From positions 1-64,000 of the forward strand of contig JAGAMB010000005.1 of assembly GCA_017624895.1 (NCBI GenBank): a stretch of DNA of 64,000 nt. The letters run 5' to 3'. Source of the stretch: Ruminococcus sp. (GTDB lineage Bacteria; Bacillota; Clostridia; Oscillospirales; Ruminococcaceae). Within the stretch, counting starts at the first letter, position 1. Every line of letters begins with the position of its first letter. Below are positions 51,023 to 59,058 of the stretch, in pieces. A program made the position numbers and the translations under genes. A model generated the notes under the pieces. That model was not told the origin of the DNA, made no database searches, and saw only the letters and a list, made by a program, of their open reading frames with translations.

Positions 51023-51553
51023 ATGTCAGAAGCAGCTAAGTGGTACGTAGTACACACATATTCAGGTTACGAAAATAAAGTTGCCCAGAATATCGAAAAG
51101 GTTGTTGAAAACCGTAAGCTTCACGAGCTTATCCAAGAGGTCAGAGTTCCTACCGAAAGGGTAATCGAAACTGTCAATGGCAAGGAAAAGGAATTTGAAC
51201 GCAAGACCTTCCCAGGCTACGTTCTCATTAAAATGGTCGTTACCGACGATACATGGTATATCGTAAGAAATACCAGAGGCTGCACAGGCTTCGTTGGTCC
51301 CGCTTCCGTTCCTACTCCCCTTTCCGAAGAAGAAGTTATGAAAACTTTCGGTGTTGATGTTTCAACTCCCGTTGTTGAAGTTAACTTCAAAGAAGGCGAC
51401 AGCGTTCAGATATCCGGTACCGCTATGGACGGCTTCATCGGAGTTGTTCAGAGCATCAATTATGAGGACCGCACAGTTGATCTTCTTGTATCAATGTTCG
51501 GCCGTGAAACACCCACTACCCTGCCTATAAGTCAGGTCGTTGCGGTGGATTAA
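51023..51553 (+). CDS. nusG: Transcription termination/antitermination protein NusG
   Basis: 176 residues from ATG 51023 (GGAGGA). NGN domain AKWYVVHTYSGYENKVAQNI and FPGYVLIKMV; KOW motif FKEGDSVQISGTAMDGFIG at about 122-140. Couples RNA polymerase to ribosome or Rho and affects pausing. Confidence 0.97.
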   Translation: MSEAAKWYVVHTYSGYENKVAQNIEKVVENRKLHELIQEVRVPTERVIETVNGKEKEFERKTFPGYVLIKMVVTDDTWYIVRNTRGCTGFVGPASVPTPLSEEEVMKTFGVDVSTPVVEVNFKEGDSVQISGTAMDGFIGVVQSINYEDRTVDLLVSMFGRETPTTLPISQVVAVD

Positions 51554-51582
51554 TCAATTTTAAAAGAAGCCTGCGGGCTTCA

Positions 51583-51633
51583 GTGGGAGAGAATAATCGG
51601 TTTTCCGATTTGTAAAGTCTCGCCATTTACCAC
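51583..51633 (+). promoter_or_regulatory. Putative L1-binding mRNA site before rplK
   Basis: GTGGGAGA...TTTACCAC mimics the L1 stalk of 23S rRNA (GTGGGAGG...AATACCAC, from memory), with an internal hairpin AATCGG-TTTT-CCGATT. It would allow excess L1 to repress rplK-rplA. Confidence 0.6.
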
Positions 51634-51654
51634 ATTTATGGAGGTGCGAATAAC

Positions 51655-52080
51655 ATGGCACAGAAAGTAGTTGGCTACATTAAGCTTCAGATCGCAGCAG
51701 GAAAGGCTACTCCTGCACCGCCTGTTGGACCTGCACTCGGTCAGCACGGCGTTAATATCATGGCATTCACAAAGGAATTCAATGAGAGAACAAAGAACGA
51801 CATCGGTATGATTATCCCTGTTGTTATCACTGTTTACGCAGACCGTTCATTCTCATTCATCACAAAGACTCCCCCCGCAGCTGTTCTTATCAAGAAGGCT
51901 TGTAACATCAACAGCGGTTCAGGAGTTCCCAATAAGACTAAGGTTGCTAACATCACTAAGGAACAGGTTCAGAAGATTGCTGAGCAGAAAATGCCCGATC
52001 TCAATGCTGGTTCCCTCGAAGCAGCTATGAGCATGATCGCAGGTACAGCTCGTTCAATGGGCGTTGTAGTTGTTGACTAA
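51655..52080 (+). CDS. rplK: 50S ribosomal protein L11
   Basis: 141 residues: begins [20 protein letters not shown], with [18 protein letters not shown] at the rRNA-binding start and the C domain ending [10 protein letters not shown]. It forms the GTPase centre with 23S rRNA. Confidence 0.98.
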   Translation: MAQKVVGYIKLQIAAGKATPAPPVGPALGQHGVNIMAFTKEFNERTKNDIGMIIPVVITVYADRSFSFITKTPPAAVLIKKACNINSGSGVPNKTKVANITKEQVQKIAEQKMPDLNAGSLEAAMSMIAGTARSMGVVVVD

Positions 52081-52131
52081 TTTAAATTAACTTGAATGAT
52101 GATACGGGTTTTCCCGTTCAGAGTTCTATTG

Positions 52132-52184
52132 GTGGGAGGAAAATTCCGCTAATCGGATATGCTATAGGCGTCCGGTATTACCAC
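52132..52184 (+). promoter_or_regulatory. Second putative L1-binding mRNA site, before rplA
   Basis: GGTGGGAGG...GGTATTACCAC repeats the same L1-stalk-like arrangement with CCGCTAATCGG inside. It differs in the loop from the first site, so it is not a simple duplication. Confidence 0.6.
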
Positions 52185-52203
52185 TTAAATAGGAGGAAAT
52201 ATA

Positions 52204-52899
52204 ATGAAACACGGCAAGAAATATGTTGACAGCGCAAAGGCTGTCGATTATGCAAAGCTTTATGAGTCCGTTGAGGCTCTTGAATTAGTTTGCCAGAATG
52301 CAAAGGCAAAGTTTGATGAAACTGTTGAAGCTCATATCCGTCTTGGTGTTGACTCACGTCACGCTGACCAGCAGGTTAGAGGCGCTGTTGTACTTCCTAA
52401 CGGTACAGGTAAGAACGTAAAGGTTCTCGTTTTCTGTAAGGAAGATAAGTACGAGGCTGCTCAGGCTGCAGGTGCTGAGTATGTTGGCGGTATGGATCTC
52501 GTTGAAAAGATTCAGAAGGAAAACTGGATGGATTTCGACGTTGTTATCGCTTCACCTGATATGATGGGCCTCGTTGGTCGTCTTGGTAAGGTTCTCGGTC
52601 CCCGTGGACTTATGCCAAACCCAAAGGCTGGTACTGTAACTCCTGACGTTGCTAAGGCTGTAACAGAGGCTAAGGCTGGTAAGATTGAGTACCGTCTTGA
52701 CAAGACAAACATCATCCACTGCCCCATTGGTAAGGCTTCCTTCGGCTCTGCTAAGCTTGAGGAAAACTTCAACACACTTATGGAAGCTATCGTTAAGGCT
52801 AAGCCTGCTGCAGCTAAGGGTACTTACCTCAAGAGCTGCACAGTAACTTCCACAATGGGCCCCGGTGTTCCCGTTGCTACAACAAAGTACGGTGTTTGA
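52204..52899 (+). CDS. rplA: 50S ribosomal protein L1
   Basis: 231 residues, [20 protein letters not shown]; signature [20 protein letters not shown]. It binds the L1 stalk and its own mRNA. RBS AGGAGG. The operon ends here with a terminator and rplJ/rplL do not follow. Confidence 0.98.
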   Translation: MKHGKKYVDSAKAVDYAKLYESVEALELVCQNAKAKFDETVEAHIRLGVDSRHADQQVRGAVVLPNGTGKNVKVLVFCKEDKYEAAQAAGAEYVGGMDLVEKIQKENWMDFDVVIASPDMMGLVGRLGKVLGPRGLMPNPKAGTVTPDVAKAVTEAKAGKIEYRLDKTNIIHCPIGKASFGSAKLEENFNTLMEAIVKAKPAAAKGTYLKSCTVTSTMGPGVPVATTKYGV

Positions 52900-52913
52900 T
52901 TAAACGCATAAAT

Positions 52914-52946
52914 TATCGCTCTCGGTTTTCCGAGGGCGATTTTGTT
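52914..52946 (+). terminator. Terminator after rplA
   Basis: ATCGCTCTCGG-TTTT-CCGAGGGCGAT followed by TTTGTTATTTT. Confidence 0.88.
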
Positions 52947-53046
52947 ATTTTATAAATTTTTTCATATTTTCCTGTGATATTTTAAATCCCTGTGCGTCTT
53001 ATAAATGTAAACGGTTTACATAACATTAACTGAAAGGAGGCAGCTT

Positions 53047-53547
53047 ATGGAAAGCTTTGAGGAAATATACCGTAAATATTTCGACGATGTGTACCGATTT
53101 CTCCGAGGACTGACAGGTAACGAATCCCTTGCGGAAGAACTGACGCAGGAAACCTTTTTCCGCGCTATGAAGTCAATCAAGGACTACCGCGGAGAATCGG
53201 AGCTTCGCGTGTGGATGTGTTCAATCGCCAGAAATCTTTACTATTCCCATTGCCGAAAGCAAAACCGCCTGTCCCCCGATGAAATCCCAAACGATATAGC
53301 CGATGATAACAGCTTCACGGATATGATTGCGGATAAATCAATAGCATTTCAGATTCACCGCTTATTGCACGATATGCAGGATCCATATAAAGAGGTTTTC
53401 ACCCTGCGTATCTTCGGCGAACTGTCATTCAAGGAAATCGCTGAGCTATTCGGAAAAAACGACCATTGGGCGTGTGTAACGTTTCATAGGGCAAAGGCTA
53501 TGCTGCAAACTAAACTAAAGGAGGAAAACTCAGATGTTAAGATGTGA
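53047..53547 (+). CDS. ECF-type RNA polymerase sigma factor
   Basis: 166 residues, RBS GAAAGGAGG. Region 2: YRKYFDDVYRFLRGLTGNES, LAEELTQETFFRAMKSIK; region 4: PYKEVFTLRIFGELSFKEIA, ELFGKNDHWACVTFHRAKAM. SigW/SigY-like by size. It overlaps the anti-sigma gene by 14 bases. Chromosomal, unlike the two ECF pairs on the island. Confidence 0.9.
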   Translation: MESFEEIYRKYFDDVYRFLRGLTGNESLAEELTQETFFRAMKSIKDYRGESELRVWMCSIARNLYYSHCRKQNRLSPDEIPNDIADDNSFTDMIADKSIAFQIHRLLHDMQDPYKEVFTLRIFGELSFKEIAELFGKNDHWACVTFHRAKAMLQTKLKEENSDVKM

Positions 53548-54430
53548 GATTGTACAGGATTTACTGCCGCTTTATACGGAAAATATGGTCAGCCCCTACA
53601 CGGCACAGGAAGTAGGCACACACCTCAGAGGATGCCCCGTTTGTGCCGAAAAATACAGGGAAATGTCCGCTGCATCACCAAATGTTCAGATGAGAATGGA
53701 CACGGCACAGCAGTTTATTGATTATCAGAAAAAGGCAAAGAAGAAAACAGCTACTCCTATAATTATCGTTGCTGTAGTTATTTCATTATTATCTGTTATT
53801 ATGGCTATGATAATGATTAGTGTATTAGCAGTTAGTCTTTTTAAAACCACAGGGATGACAGAAGAAACAATAGAATACCACGATATACCGTCAATAAGCA
53901 ATTCACCATTCGCTGATTTCACAATAGATGAGGATGAACGGAATTATTCCCGGTATATGGGTGAAAATGCCCTTGAAGAATACCGCAATAAGCTTGATAT
54001 GGACGAAAGCATATTCCCTGCCGAGCTGACTGAGAATATAAAGGTACGGAACTACAAAATGCTTTATTATAATCCCTTTGACCAGCAGTATTTAAGCTAT
54101 CTGACTGTAACCTACTCCCCTGAGGACTATGAAAAAGAAATCCAGCGTCTTAATGCATACGAAAGCACCAATTATAAGGGAATTTACGGAGTTACAGGCT
54201 TCAACGGCGGCGAGCCTCTTGCAGTATATACCGATGAATATCACGGCTTTGTCTATGCCATAAATACACCCGACACTGAAAATACAATTACCTACTGCGA
54301 GCTTATTTTCTGCAATTATTTTATGGATATAGAATACAATGACTTTATGCCTGAGGAATATCTCCCCGACGGTTTCGACGCTACTGTTGAAAATCCATAC
54401 CGCAAAAAAATGCTTAGAGAGCAATCCTGA
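53534..54430 (+). CDS. Anti-sigma factor with zinc-binding ZAS domain
   Basis: 298 residues, RBS AAAGGAGG. N-terminal zinc anti-sigma motif: CEIVQDLLPLYTE, then HLRGCPVCAEKY (H-x3-C-x2-C). One TM helix at about 76-98. The outside domain of about 200 residues is Tyr-rich and has no recognised family. It holds the sigma encoded just upstream. The signal is unknown. Confidence 0.87.
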   Translation: MLRCEIVQDLLPLYTENMVSPYTAQEVGTHLRGCPVCAEKYREMSAASPNVQMRMDTAQQFIDYQKKAKKKTATPIIIVAVVISLLSVIMAMIMISVLAVSLFKTTGMTEETIEYHDIPSISNSPFADFTIDEDERNYSRYMGENALEEYRNKLDMDESIFPAELTENIKVRNYKMLYYNPFDQQYLSYLTVTYSPEDYEKEIQRLNAYESTNYKGIYGVTGFNGGEPLAVYTDEYHGFVYAINTPDTENTITYCELIFCNYFMDIEYNDFMPEEYLPDGFDATVENPYRKKMLREQS

Positions 54431-54512
54431 TATAGTGTTTGTTATAAATAACTAATAGCGTTATACATCACTAACTACTTTTGTGTTATCCGCTGATTAT
54501 TTCAAAAGGATA

Positions 54513-54541
54513 TTGACAAAATGTAAACAATCGGGTATAAT
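54513..54541 (+). promoter_or_regulatory. Promoter of the feo operon
   Basis: TTGACA (54513-54518) and TATAAT (54536-54541) with a 17-bp spacer. A Fur or IdeR box is not clear. Confidence 0.8.
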
Positions 54542-54607
54542 ATAGTTAGTAAAGGGTAACAGATACTCTTTACGGGATATTTCCCAATCTGATAAAAGGG
54601 TGATTTT

Positions 54608-54823
54608 ATGTCGTTAAATCAAATTTCAATCGGTAAAGAATATATCGTTAAAGATATCAACAGCAATGACGCTGAACTCAACTCTTTCCTGCTCACTCTC
54701 GGCTGCTACAGAGGTGCCGCTGTAACTGTGGTATCACGCAGAAGAAACAGCTGTGTTGTAGCAATCAAAGACGGCAGATACAACATTGACAAGCATCTTG
54801 CAAATGCAATTTCTGTATATTAA
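54608..54823 (+). CDS. feoA: Ferrous iron transport protein A
   Basis: 71 residues with an SH3-like fold: ISIGKEYIVKDINSND, LTLGCYRGAAVTVVSRRRN, CVVAIKDGRYNIDKHLANAI. Cytosolic partner of FeoB. Confidence 0.88.
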   Translation: MSLNQISIGKEYIVKDINSNDAELNSFLLTLGCYRGAAVTVVSRRRNSCVVAIKDGRYNIDKHLANAISVY

Positions 54824-54932
54824 TCGGATTTAACCGCATATGTATTTATACAGGCACTTTCCTGTGCCTGTATATTTTGGGAAAGCTGTTAGTATATAAT
54901 AACAAAATATTTCAATAACGAGGGAAAAAATT

Positions 54933-56933
54933 ATGAGAATAGCCATGGCAGGCAACCCGAATTCGGGTAAAACAACAATGTTCAACGCTTTGACAGGTAA
55001 AAGCGAAAAGGTTGGTAACTGGGCAGGTGTTACCGTTGACAAAAAAGAAAACCCAATAAAAAAATCCTACTGCAACGGCAAGGATATTATTGCGGTTGAC
55101 CTCCCCGGTACGTATTCCATTTCACCATTTACAAGCGAGGAAAGCGTAGCAAGAGATTACATAGTCAACGAAAAGCCCGATGTGCTTATAAATATCGTAG
55201 ATGCCACAAATCTCAGCCGAAGCCTGTTTTTCACAACTCAGCTTCTTGAACTCGGCGTACCAATGGTTATTGCCCTTAACAAGACAGATATAAACGAGAA
55301 AAAGGATACAAAAATTGACAGCGAAAAGCTTTCAACACTTCTGGGCTGCCCTGTAGTCAATACAGTATCAACCTCAGCAGACGGACTTTCGGAGCTTATG
55401 AAAACAGCCGTTAGTATTGTGGGAAAATCGCAGAAACCGCCTTTCAGAAACAAAAATACGGATATTAAGGACAAAACCGCTGCCGAAGCCGCTGACTGTG
55501 AACGCTACGAATTTGTAAACGGCATAGTTAAGCAGGTTGAACAGCGAAAGGTTCTTACTAAGGACAAGAATTTCAGCGATAAGATTGACACATTTATAAC
55601 AAACCCTATTGTGGGACTGCTTATTTTCGCAGGCATTATGTGGCTTGTGTTCCAGATTTCACAGGCTTGGCTCGGTCCATACATAGCAGATACCCTTGTT
55701 GCTCTACTTGAACAGTTCCAAGGCTGGGTAGGCGGACTTCTTGAAAACGCTTCTCCCCTGCTGTCGGCACTCCTCGTTGACGGTGTAATCGGCGGTGTTA
55801 TCGCAGTTCTCGGATTTCTCCCCTTGGTTATGATAATGTATTTCCTCATTGCAATTCTCGAAGATTGCGGATATATGGCGAGAGCCGCAGTTGTTCTTGA
55901 CCCCATATTCAAAAAAGTCGGACTTTCGGGAAAATCCGTTATCCCCTTTGTTATCACAATCGGCTGTGCAGTTCCCGGAATTATGGCAAGCCGTACAATC
56001 CGCAATGAGCGTGAAAGACGTGCAACTGCAATGCTTGCTCCCTTTATGCCATGCGGTGCGAAAATCCCTGTAATTGCTCTCTTTGCAGGTGCATTTTTCA
56101 ACGAAAATAAGGGAATTATAAGCTTTGTGGTATACCTCACAGGTATTGCACTTATCTTCCTCGGTGCTTTGCTTGTTAACCTCATTACAGGTCACAGAGC
56201 AAAAAATTCATTCTTTATTATTGAACTTCCCGAATACAAAATTCCCTCACTCTGGGGCGCATTCAAGTCAATGTGCAGCCGTGGCTGGGAATATATCGTA
56301 AAGGCTGCAACAATTATCCTCCTTTGCAACACAGCAGTACAGATTATGCAGTCATTTACATGGTCATTCAAGGTTGCAGAAGAAGCTGACCAGTCAATTC
56401 TCGCAACAATTGCAAGCCCATTCGCATATATCCTCGTTCCAATCGTAGGCGTACTCAGCTGGCAGTTAGCCGCTGCTGCTATCACAGGCTTTATCGCTAA
56501 AGAAAACGTAGTCGGCACACTTGCAGTATGCTTTGTAGGTCTTGAAAATCTCATTGACACAGAAGAACTGGCACTTATGGAGGGTGCAGGTACAGCTACA
56601 GCGTCTGTTATGGCAATTTCAAAGGTTGCAGCCCTTGCATATCTTATGTTCAACCTCTATTCCCCCCCATGCTTTGCAGCAATCGGCGCTATGAACTCTG
56701 AAATGAAGAGCAAAAAATGGCTCTGGGGCGGAATTGGACTGCAATTAGGAGTAGGTTACACAGTAGGCTATCTTGTGTATACTATCGGCACACTTATCAC
56801 AGCACCTGCAACTCTTGATGTAACAGCTGCACTTTGCGGACTTGCAATTGTGGCTGTAATATCGGGATACATCATATACCTCATAAGCAAGGCAAATAAA
56901 TCAGTAAAGGCTGAATACTCATTGGAGAGTTAA
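54933..56933 (+). CDS. feoB: Ferrous iron transport protein B
   Basis: 666 residues. N-terminal G domain: G1 GNPNSGKTT (about 8-16), G3 DLPGTYS, G4 NKTD. Then two Gate-like domains and 8-9 TM helices (CGYMARAAVVLDPIFKKVGL, GCAVPGIMASRT). Imports Fe2+ through the membrane using GTP. Shorter C terminus than E. coli FeoB. Followed one base later by a small Cys-rich gene. Confidence 0.96.
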   Translation: MRIAMAGNPNSGKTTMFNALTGKSEKVGNWAGVTVDKKENPIKKSYCNGKDIIAVDLPGTYSISPFTSEESVARDYIVNEKPDVLINIVDATNLSRSLFFTTQLLELGVPMVIALNKTDINEKKDTKIDSEKLSTLLGCPVVNTVSTSADGLSELMKTAVSIVGKSQKPPFRNKNTDIKDKTAAEAADCERYEFVNGIVKQVEQRKVLTKDKNFSDKIDTFITNPIVGLLIFAGIMWLVFQISQAWLGPYIADTLVALLEQFQGWVGGLLENASPLLSALLVDGVIGGVIAVLGFLPLVMIMYFLIAILEDCGYMARAAVVLDPIFKKVGLSGKSVIPFVITIGCAVPGIMASRTIRNERERRATAMLAPFMPCGAKIPVIALFAGAFFNENKGIISFVVYLTGIALIFLGALLVNLITGHRAKNSFFIIELPEYKIPSLWGAFKSMCSRGWEYIVKAATIILLCNTAVQIMQSFTWSFKVAEEADQSILATIASPFAYILVPIVGVLSWQLAAAAITGFIAKENVVGTLAVCFVGLENLIDTEELALMEGAGTATASVMAISKVAALAYLMFNLYSPPCFAAIGAMNSEMKSKKWLWGGIGLQLGVGYTVGYLVYTIGTLITAPATLDVTAALCGLAIVAVISGYIIYLISKANKSVKAEYSLES

Positions 56934-56934
56934 T

Positions 56935-57087
56935 ATGGAAAATATTATAATTATTGCAGTTGTAGCTGCGATAGTAATTGCAATATGCTATTATCTTTAC
57001 AAAGAAAAAAAGAAAGGCACAACCTGCATCGGCTGCCCCTATGCAAAAAAATGCGGCGGGAAGTGCGGAGAAATAACCAAAAAGTAA
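56935..57087 (+). CDS. FeoB-associated Cys-rich membrane protein
   Basis: 50 residues: one TM helix (about 3-22, IIIIAVVAAIVIAICYYLY), then CIGCPYAKKCGGKCG with four Cys. This is the small protein often following feoB in Firmicutes; a role like FeoC is suggested by place only. RBS GGAGAG overlaps the end of feoB. Confidence 0.85.
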   Translation: MENIIIIAVVAAIVIAICYYLYKEKKKGTTCIGCPYAKKCGGKCGEITKK

Positions 57088-57093
57088 CCTCAA

Positions 57094-57127
57094 TGGGACG
57101 TTTCATTTCTGAAACGTCCCATTTTTT
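57094..57127 (+). terminator. Terminator of the feo operon
   Basis: TGGGACGTTTCA-TTTC-TGAAACGTCCCA followed by TTTTTTT. Confidence 0.95.
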
Positions 57128-57195
57128 TCTTTGCCTATTTACTTTTTCACTAAAATATGATATAATATTTCCAGATTTATATGAAGGGAGCCGTT

Positions 57196-58473
57196 ATGAA
57201 TAATTCACCCAAGGAAATTCTTCGCCTTATTGAAGAAAACGATATAAAATTTATCCGCCTGACTTTCTGCGATGTTTTCGGCAATCTGAAAAATATCGCT
57301 GTTATGCCCAATGAGCTTGAACAGGCATTTTCCTGCGGCATACCTTTCGATTTCGCAGAATTTGACAAGTCTGTTTCAGAGCTTCTTCTTGTGCCTGATA
57401 TTTCTACAATGTCCATTCTGCCATGGCGCCCGAAATCCGGCAGAGTCGTCCGCTTTTTTTGCAGTCTTAAAACTGTCAGCGGCTCCGATTACCCCGCTGA
57501 TATGCGCACTAACCTTACAAATTATATAAACGAGCTGCGCCTTAATGGATTTTCCTGCGAAATCAGTACACGCTGTGAATTTTACCTCTTTGATCTTGAC
57601 GAAAAAGGCGAGCCTACAAAAATCCCCCACGATAAAGGCGGCTATCTCGATATGGCTCCGTTGGATAAATGTGAAAATGTCCGCCGTGAAATATGCCTTT
57701 CTCTTGAAGAAATGGGACTTAACCCCAAAAGCTCCTGCCATAAACACGGTCCGGGACAGAATGAAATCGACTTCCGTGCAAATGAACCTGTAAGCGCCGC
57801 CGACGATATGGTACATTATAAGACAATCGTTAAATCAATAGCGGAGCAATGCGGACTTTTTGCTTCATTTATGCCTAAACCTCTCGAAAATGAACACGGC
57901 AGCGCTCTCAGTTTTTCATTGAGCATTAAAAAGAACGGAGAGCATATATTCGGTAATTCTCCCGATGCCATTTCTGAGGAGGGCAAGTGCTTTATTTCAG
58001 GCGTACTCCGCAGAATAAGGGAAATAACAGTATTTCTCAACCCTACAGTTAATTCCTACAGCCGTTTTGGTGTAGGATATGCACCGAAATATATTAATTA
58101 TTCTACCGACGACCGCACCTCGCTTGTACGCTTATGCGCTTTAAAAGGTACATCACCAAGAATTGAAATACGTTCCGCTGATGCTGCCTGCAATCCCTAT
58201 ATCGCATTTAAGCTTATACTTGCGGCTGGAATAGAGGGCATAAGAAGCGGCGACAGTTCACTTTTCTGCAACAGCGCAGAGCAATCCCGACAACTTCCCG
58301 AAAATCCGCAGGAAGCTCTGGATATTGCTCGGAACAGCGAATTTGTCCGCAGCAATCTCCCCGAAAATGTGCGAAATCTCCTTTTTCAGCGTCTTGATCT
58401 ACAGCTCGAATCGCTGAAAAAATATGATAGTACGGAGAGCTTCTGTGATGAATACTACTTCCCATATATTTAA
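57196..58473 (+). CDS. Divergent glutamine synthetase family protein
   Basis: 425 residues from ATG 57196 (AAGGGAG). GS beta-grasp: RLTFCDVFGNLKNIAVMPNE; catalytic domain: CEFYLFDLD, HKHGPGQNEIDFRAN (metal Glu), RIEIRSADAACNPYIAF (Glu and Arg kept). The usual NGSGMHxH block is HGSALSFSLS, losing the metal-binding His, and the NSYKRL loop reads NSYSRF. It may still be a synthetase or a related gamma-glutamyl ligase, or have a regulatory role. An ANTAR gene follows by 9 bases. Confidence 0.8.
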   Translation: MNNSPKEILRLIEENDIKFIRLTFCDVFGNLKNIAVMPNELEQAFSCGIPFDFAEFDKSVSELLLVPDISTMSILPWRPKSGRVVRFFCSLKTVSGSDYPADMRTNLTNYINELRLNGFSCEISTRCEFYLFDLDEKGEPTKIPHDKGGYLDMAPLDKCENVRREICLSLEEMGLNPKSSCHKHGPGQNEIDFRANEPVSAADDMVHYKTIVKSIAEQCGLFASFMPKPLENEHGSALSFSLSIKKNGEHIFGNSPDAISEEGKCFISGVLRRIREITVFLNPTVNSYSRFGVGYAPKYINYSTDDRTSLVRLCALKGTSPRIEIRSADAACNPYIAFKLILAAGIEGIRSGDSSLFCNSAEQSRQLPENPQEALDIARNSEFVRSNLPENVRNLLFQRLDLQLESLKKYDSTESFCDEYYFPYI

Positions 58474-58482
58474 GAGGCTGAT

Positions 58483-59046
58483 ATGAAAAAAGCAATTATC
58501 GTTTCCGGCGCGGATCATACCGCTGATATGATTTATCATACCCTGCGTAATAATGGCTATGACAATATTTCTGTCATATCTGTGGGAAATGAAGTCCGCA
58601 GAAGTCTGCTAAACGCTATACCTGATATAATCATTATAAATACTCCCCTTTACGGCGAAATGGGAACGGAGCTTGCAGAAACTGCCGCTAAAGATACCGA
58701 CGCTGTTGTTATACTTCTCTGCGGTAGAGATATTGCAGATGAACTTGCAGACAGGCTCTCTCCCTACAATATTCTCGTACTGTCAAAGCCTCTGAACCAC
58801 AGAATACTTTCCGACGGAATAAAGCTTCTGAGAGCTGATACTGTTCCCTTTTCCGATATAAGGGAAACCGAGGAGGTTATGCGCCGCATCAGCAACATTC
58901 GTATTATAAACCGAGCTAAATCAATGCTGATGAAATATCTGGGCTTCACAGAACCTCAGGCTCATCGTTATCTGGAAAAGCAGGCTATGAACAGCCGCTG
59001 TACACGATATGAAGCAGCAAAGAAAATAATATCGGATCTTACGTAA
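58483..59046 (+). CDS. ANTAR-domain RNA-binding response regulator
   Basis: 187 residues. A degenerate receiver-like domain (about 1-120; IIVSGADHTADMIYHTLRNN), where the phospho-Asp may be in IPDIIIINTP. ANTAR helices (about 128-185): EEVMRRISNIRIINRAKSML, GFTEPQAHRYLEKQAMNSRC. Known: ANTAR proteins bind paired hexaloop hairpins and prevent termination, often for nitrogen genes. No such hairpins are seen upstream of the neighbour GS gene. Confidence 0.85.
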   Translation: MKKAIIVSGADHTADMIYHTLRNNGYDNISVISVGNEVRRSLLNAIPDIIIINTPLYGEMGTELAETAAKDTDAVVILLCGRDIADELADRLSPYNILVLSKPLNHRILSDGIKLLRADTVPFSDIRETEEVMRRISNIRIINRAKSMLMKYLGFTEPQAHRYLEKQAMNSRCTRYEAAKKIISDLT

Positions 59047-59058
59047 AGGAGATGGAAT

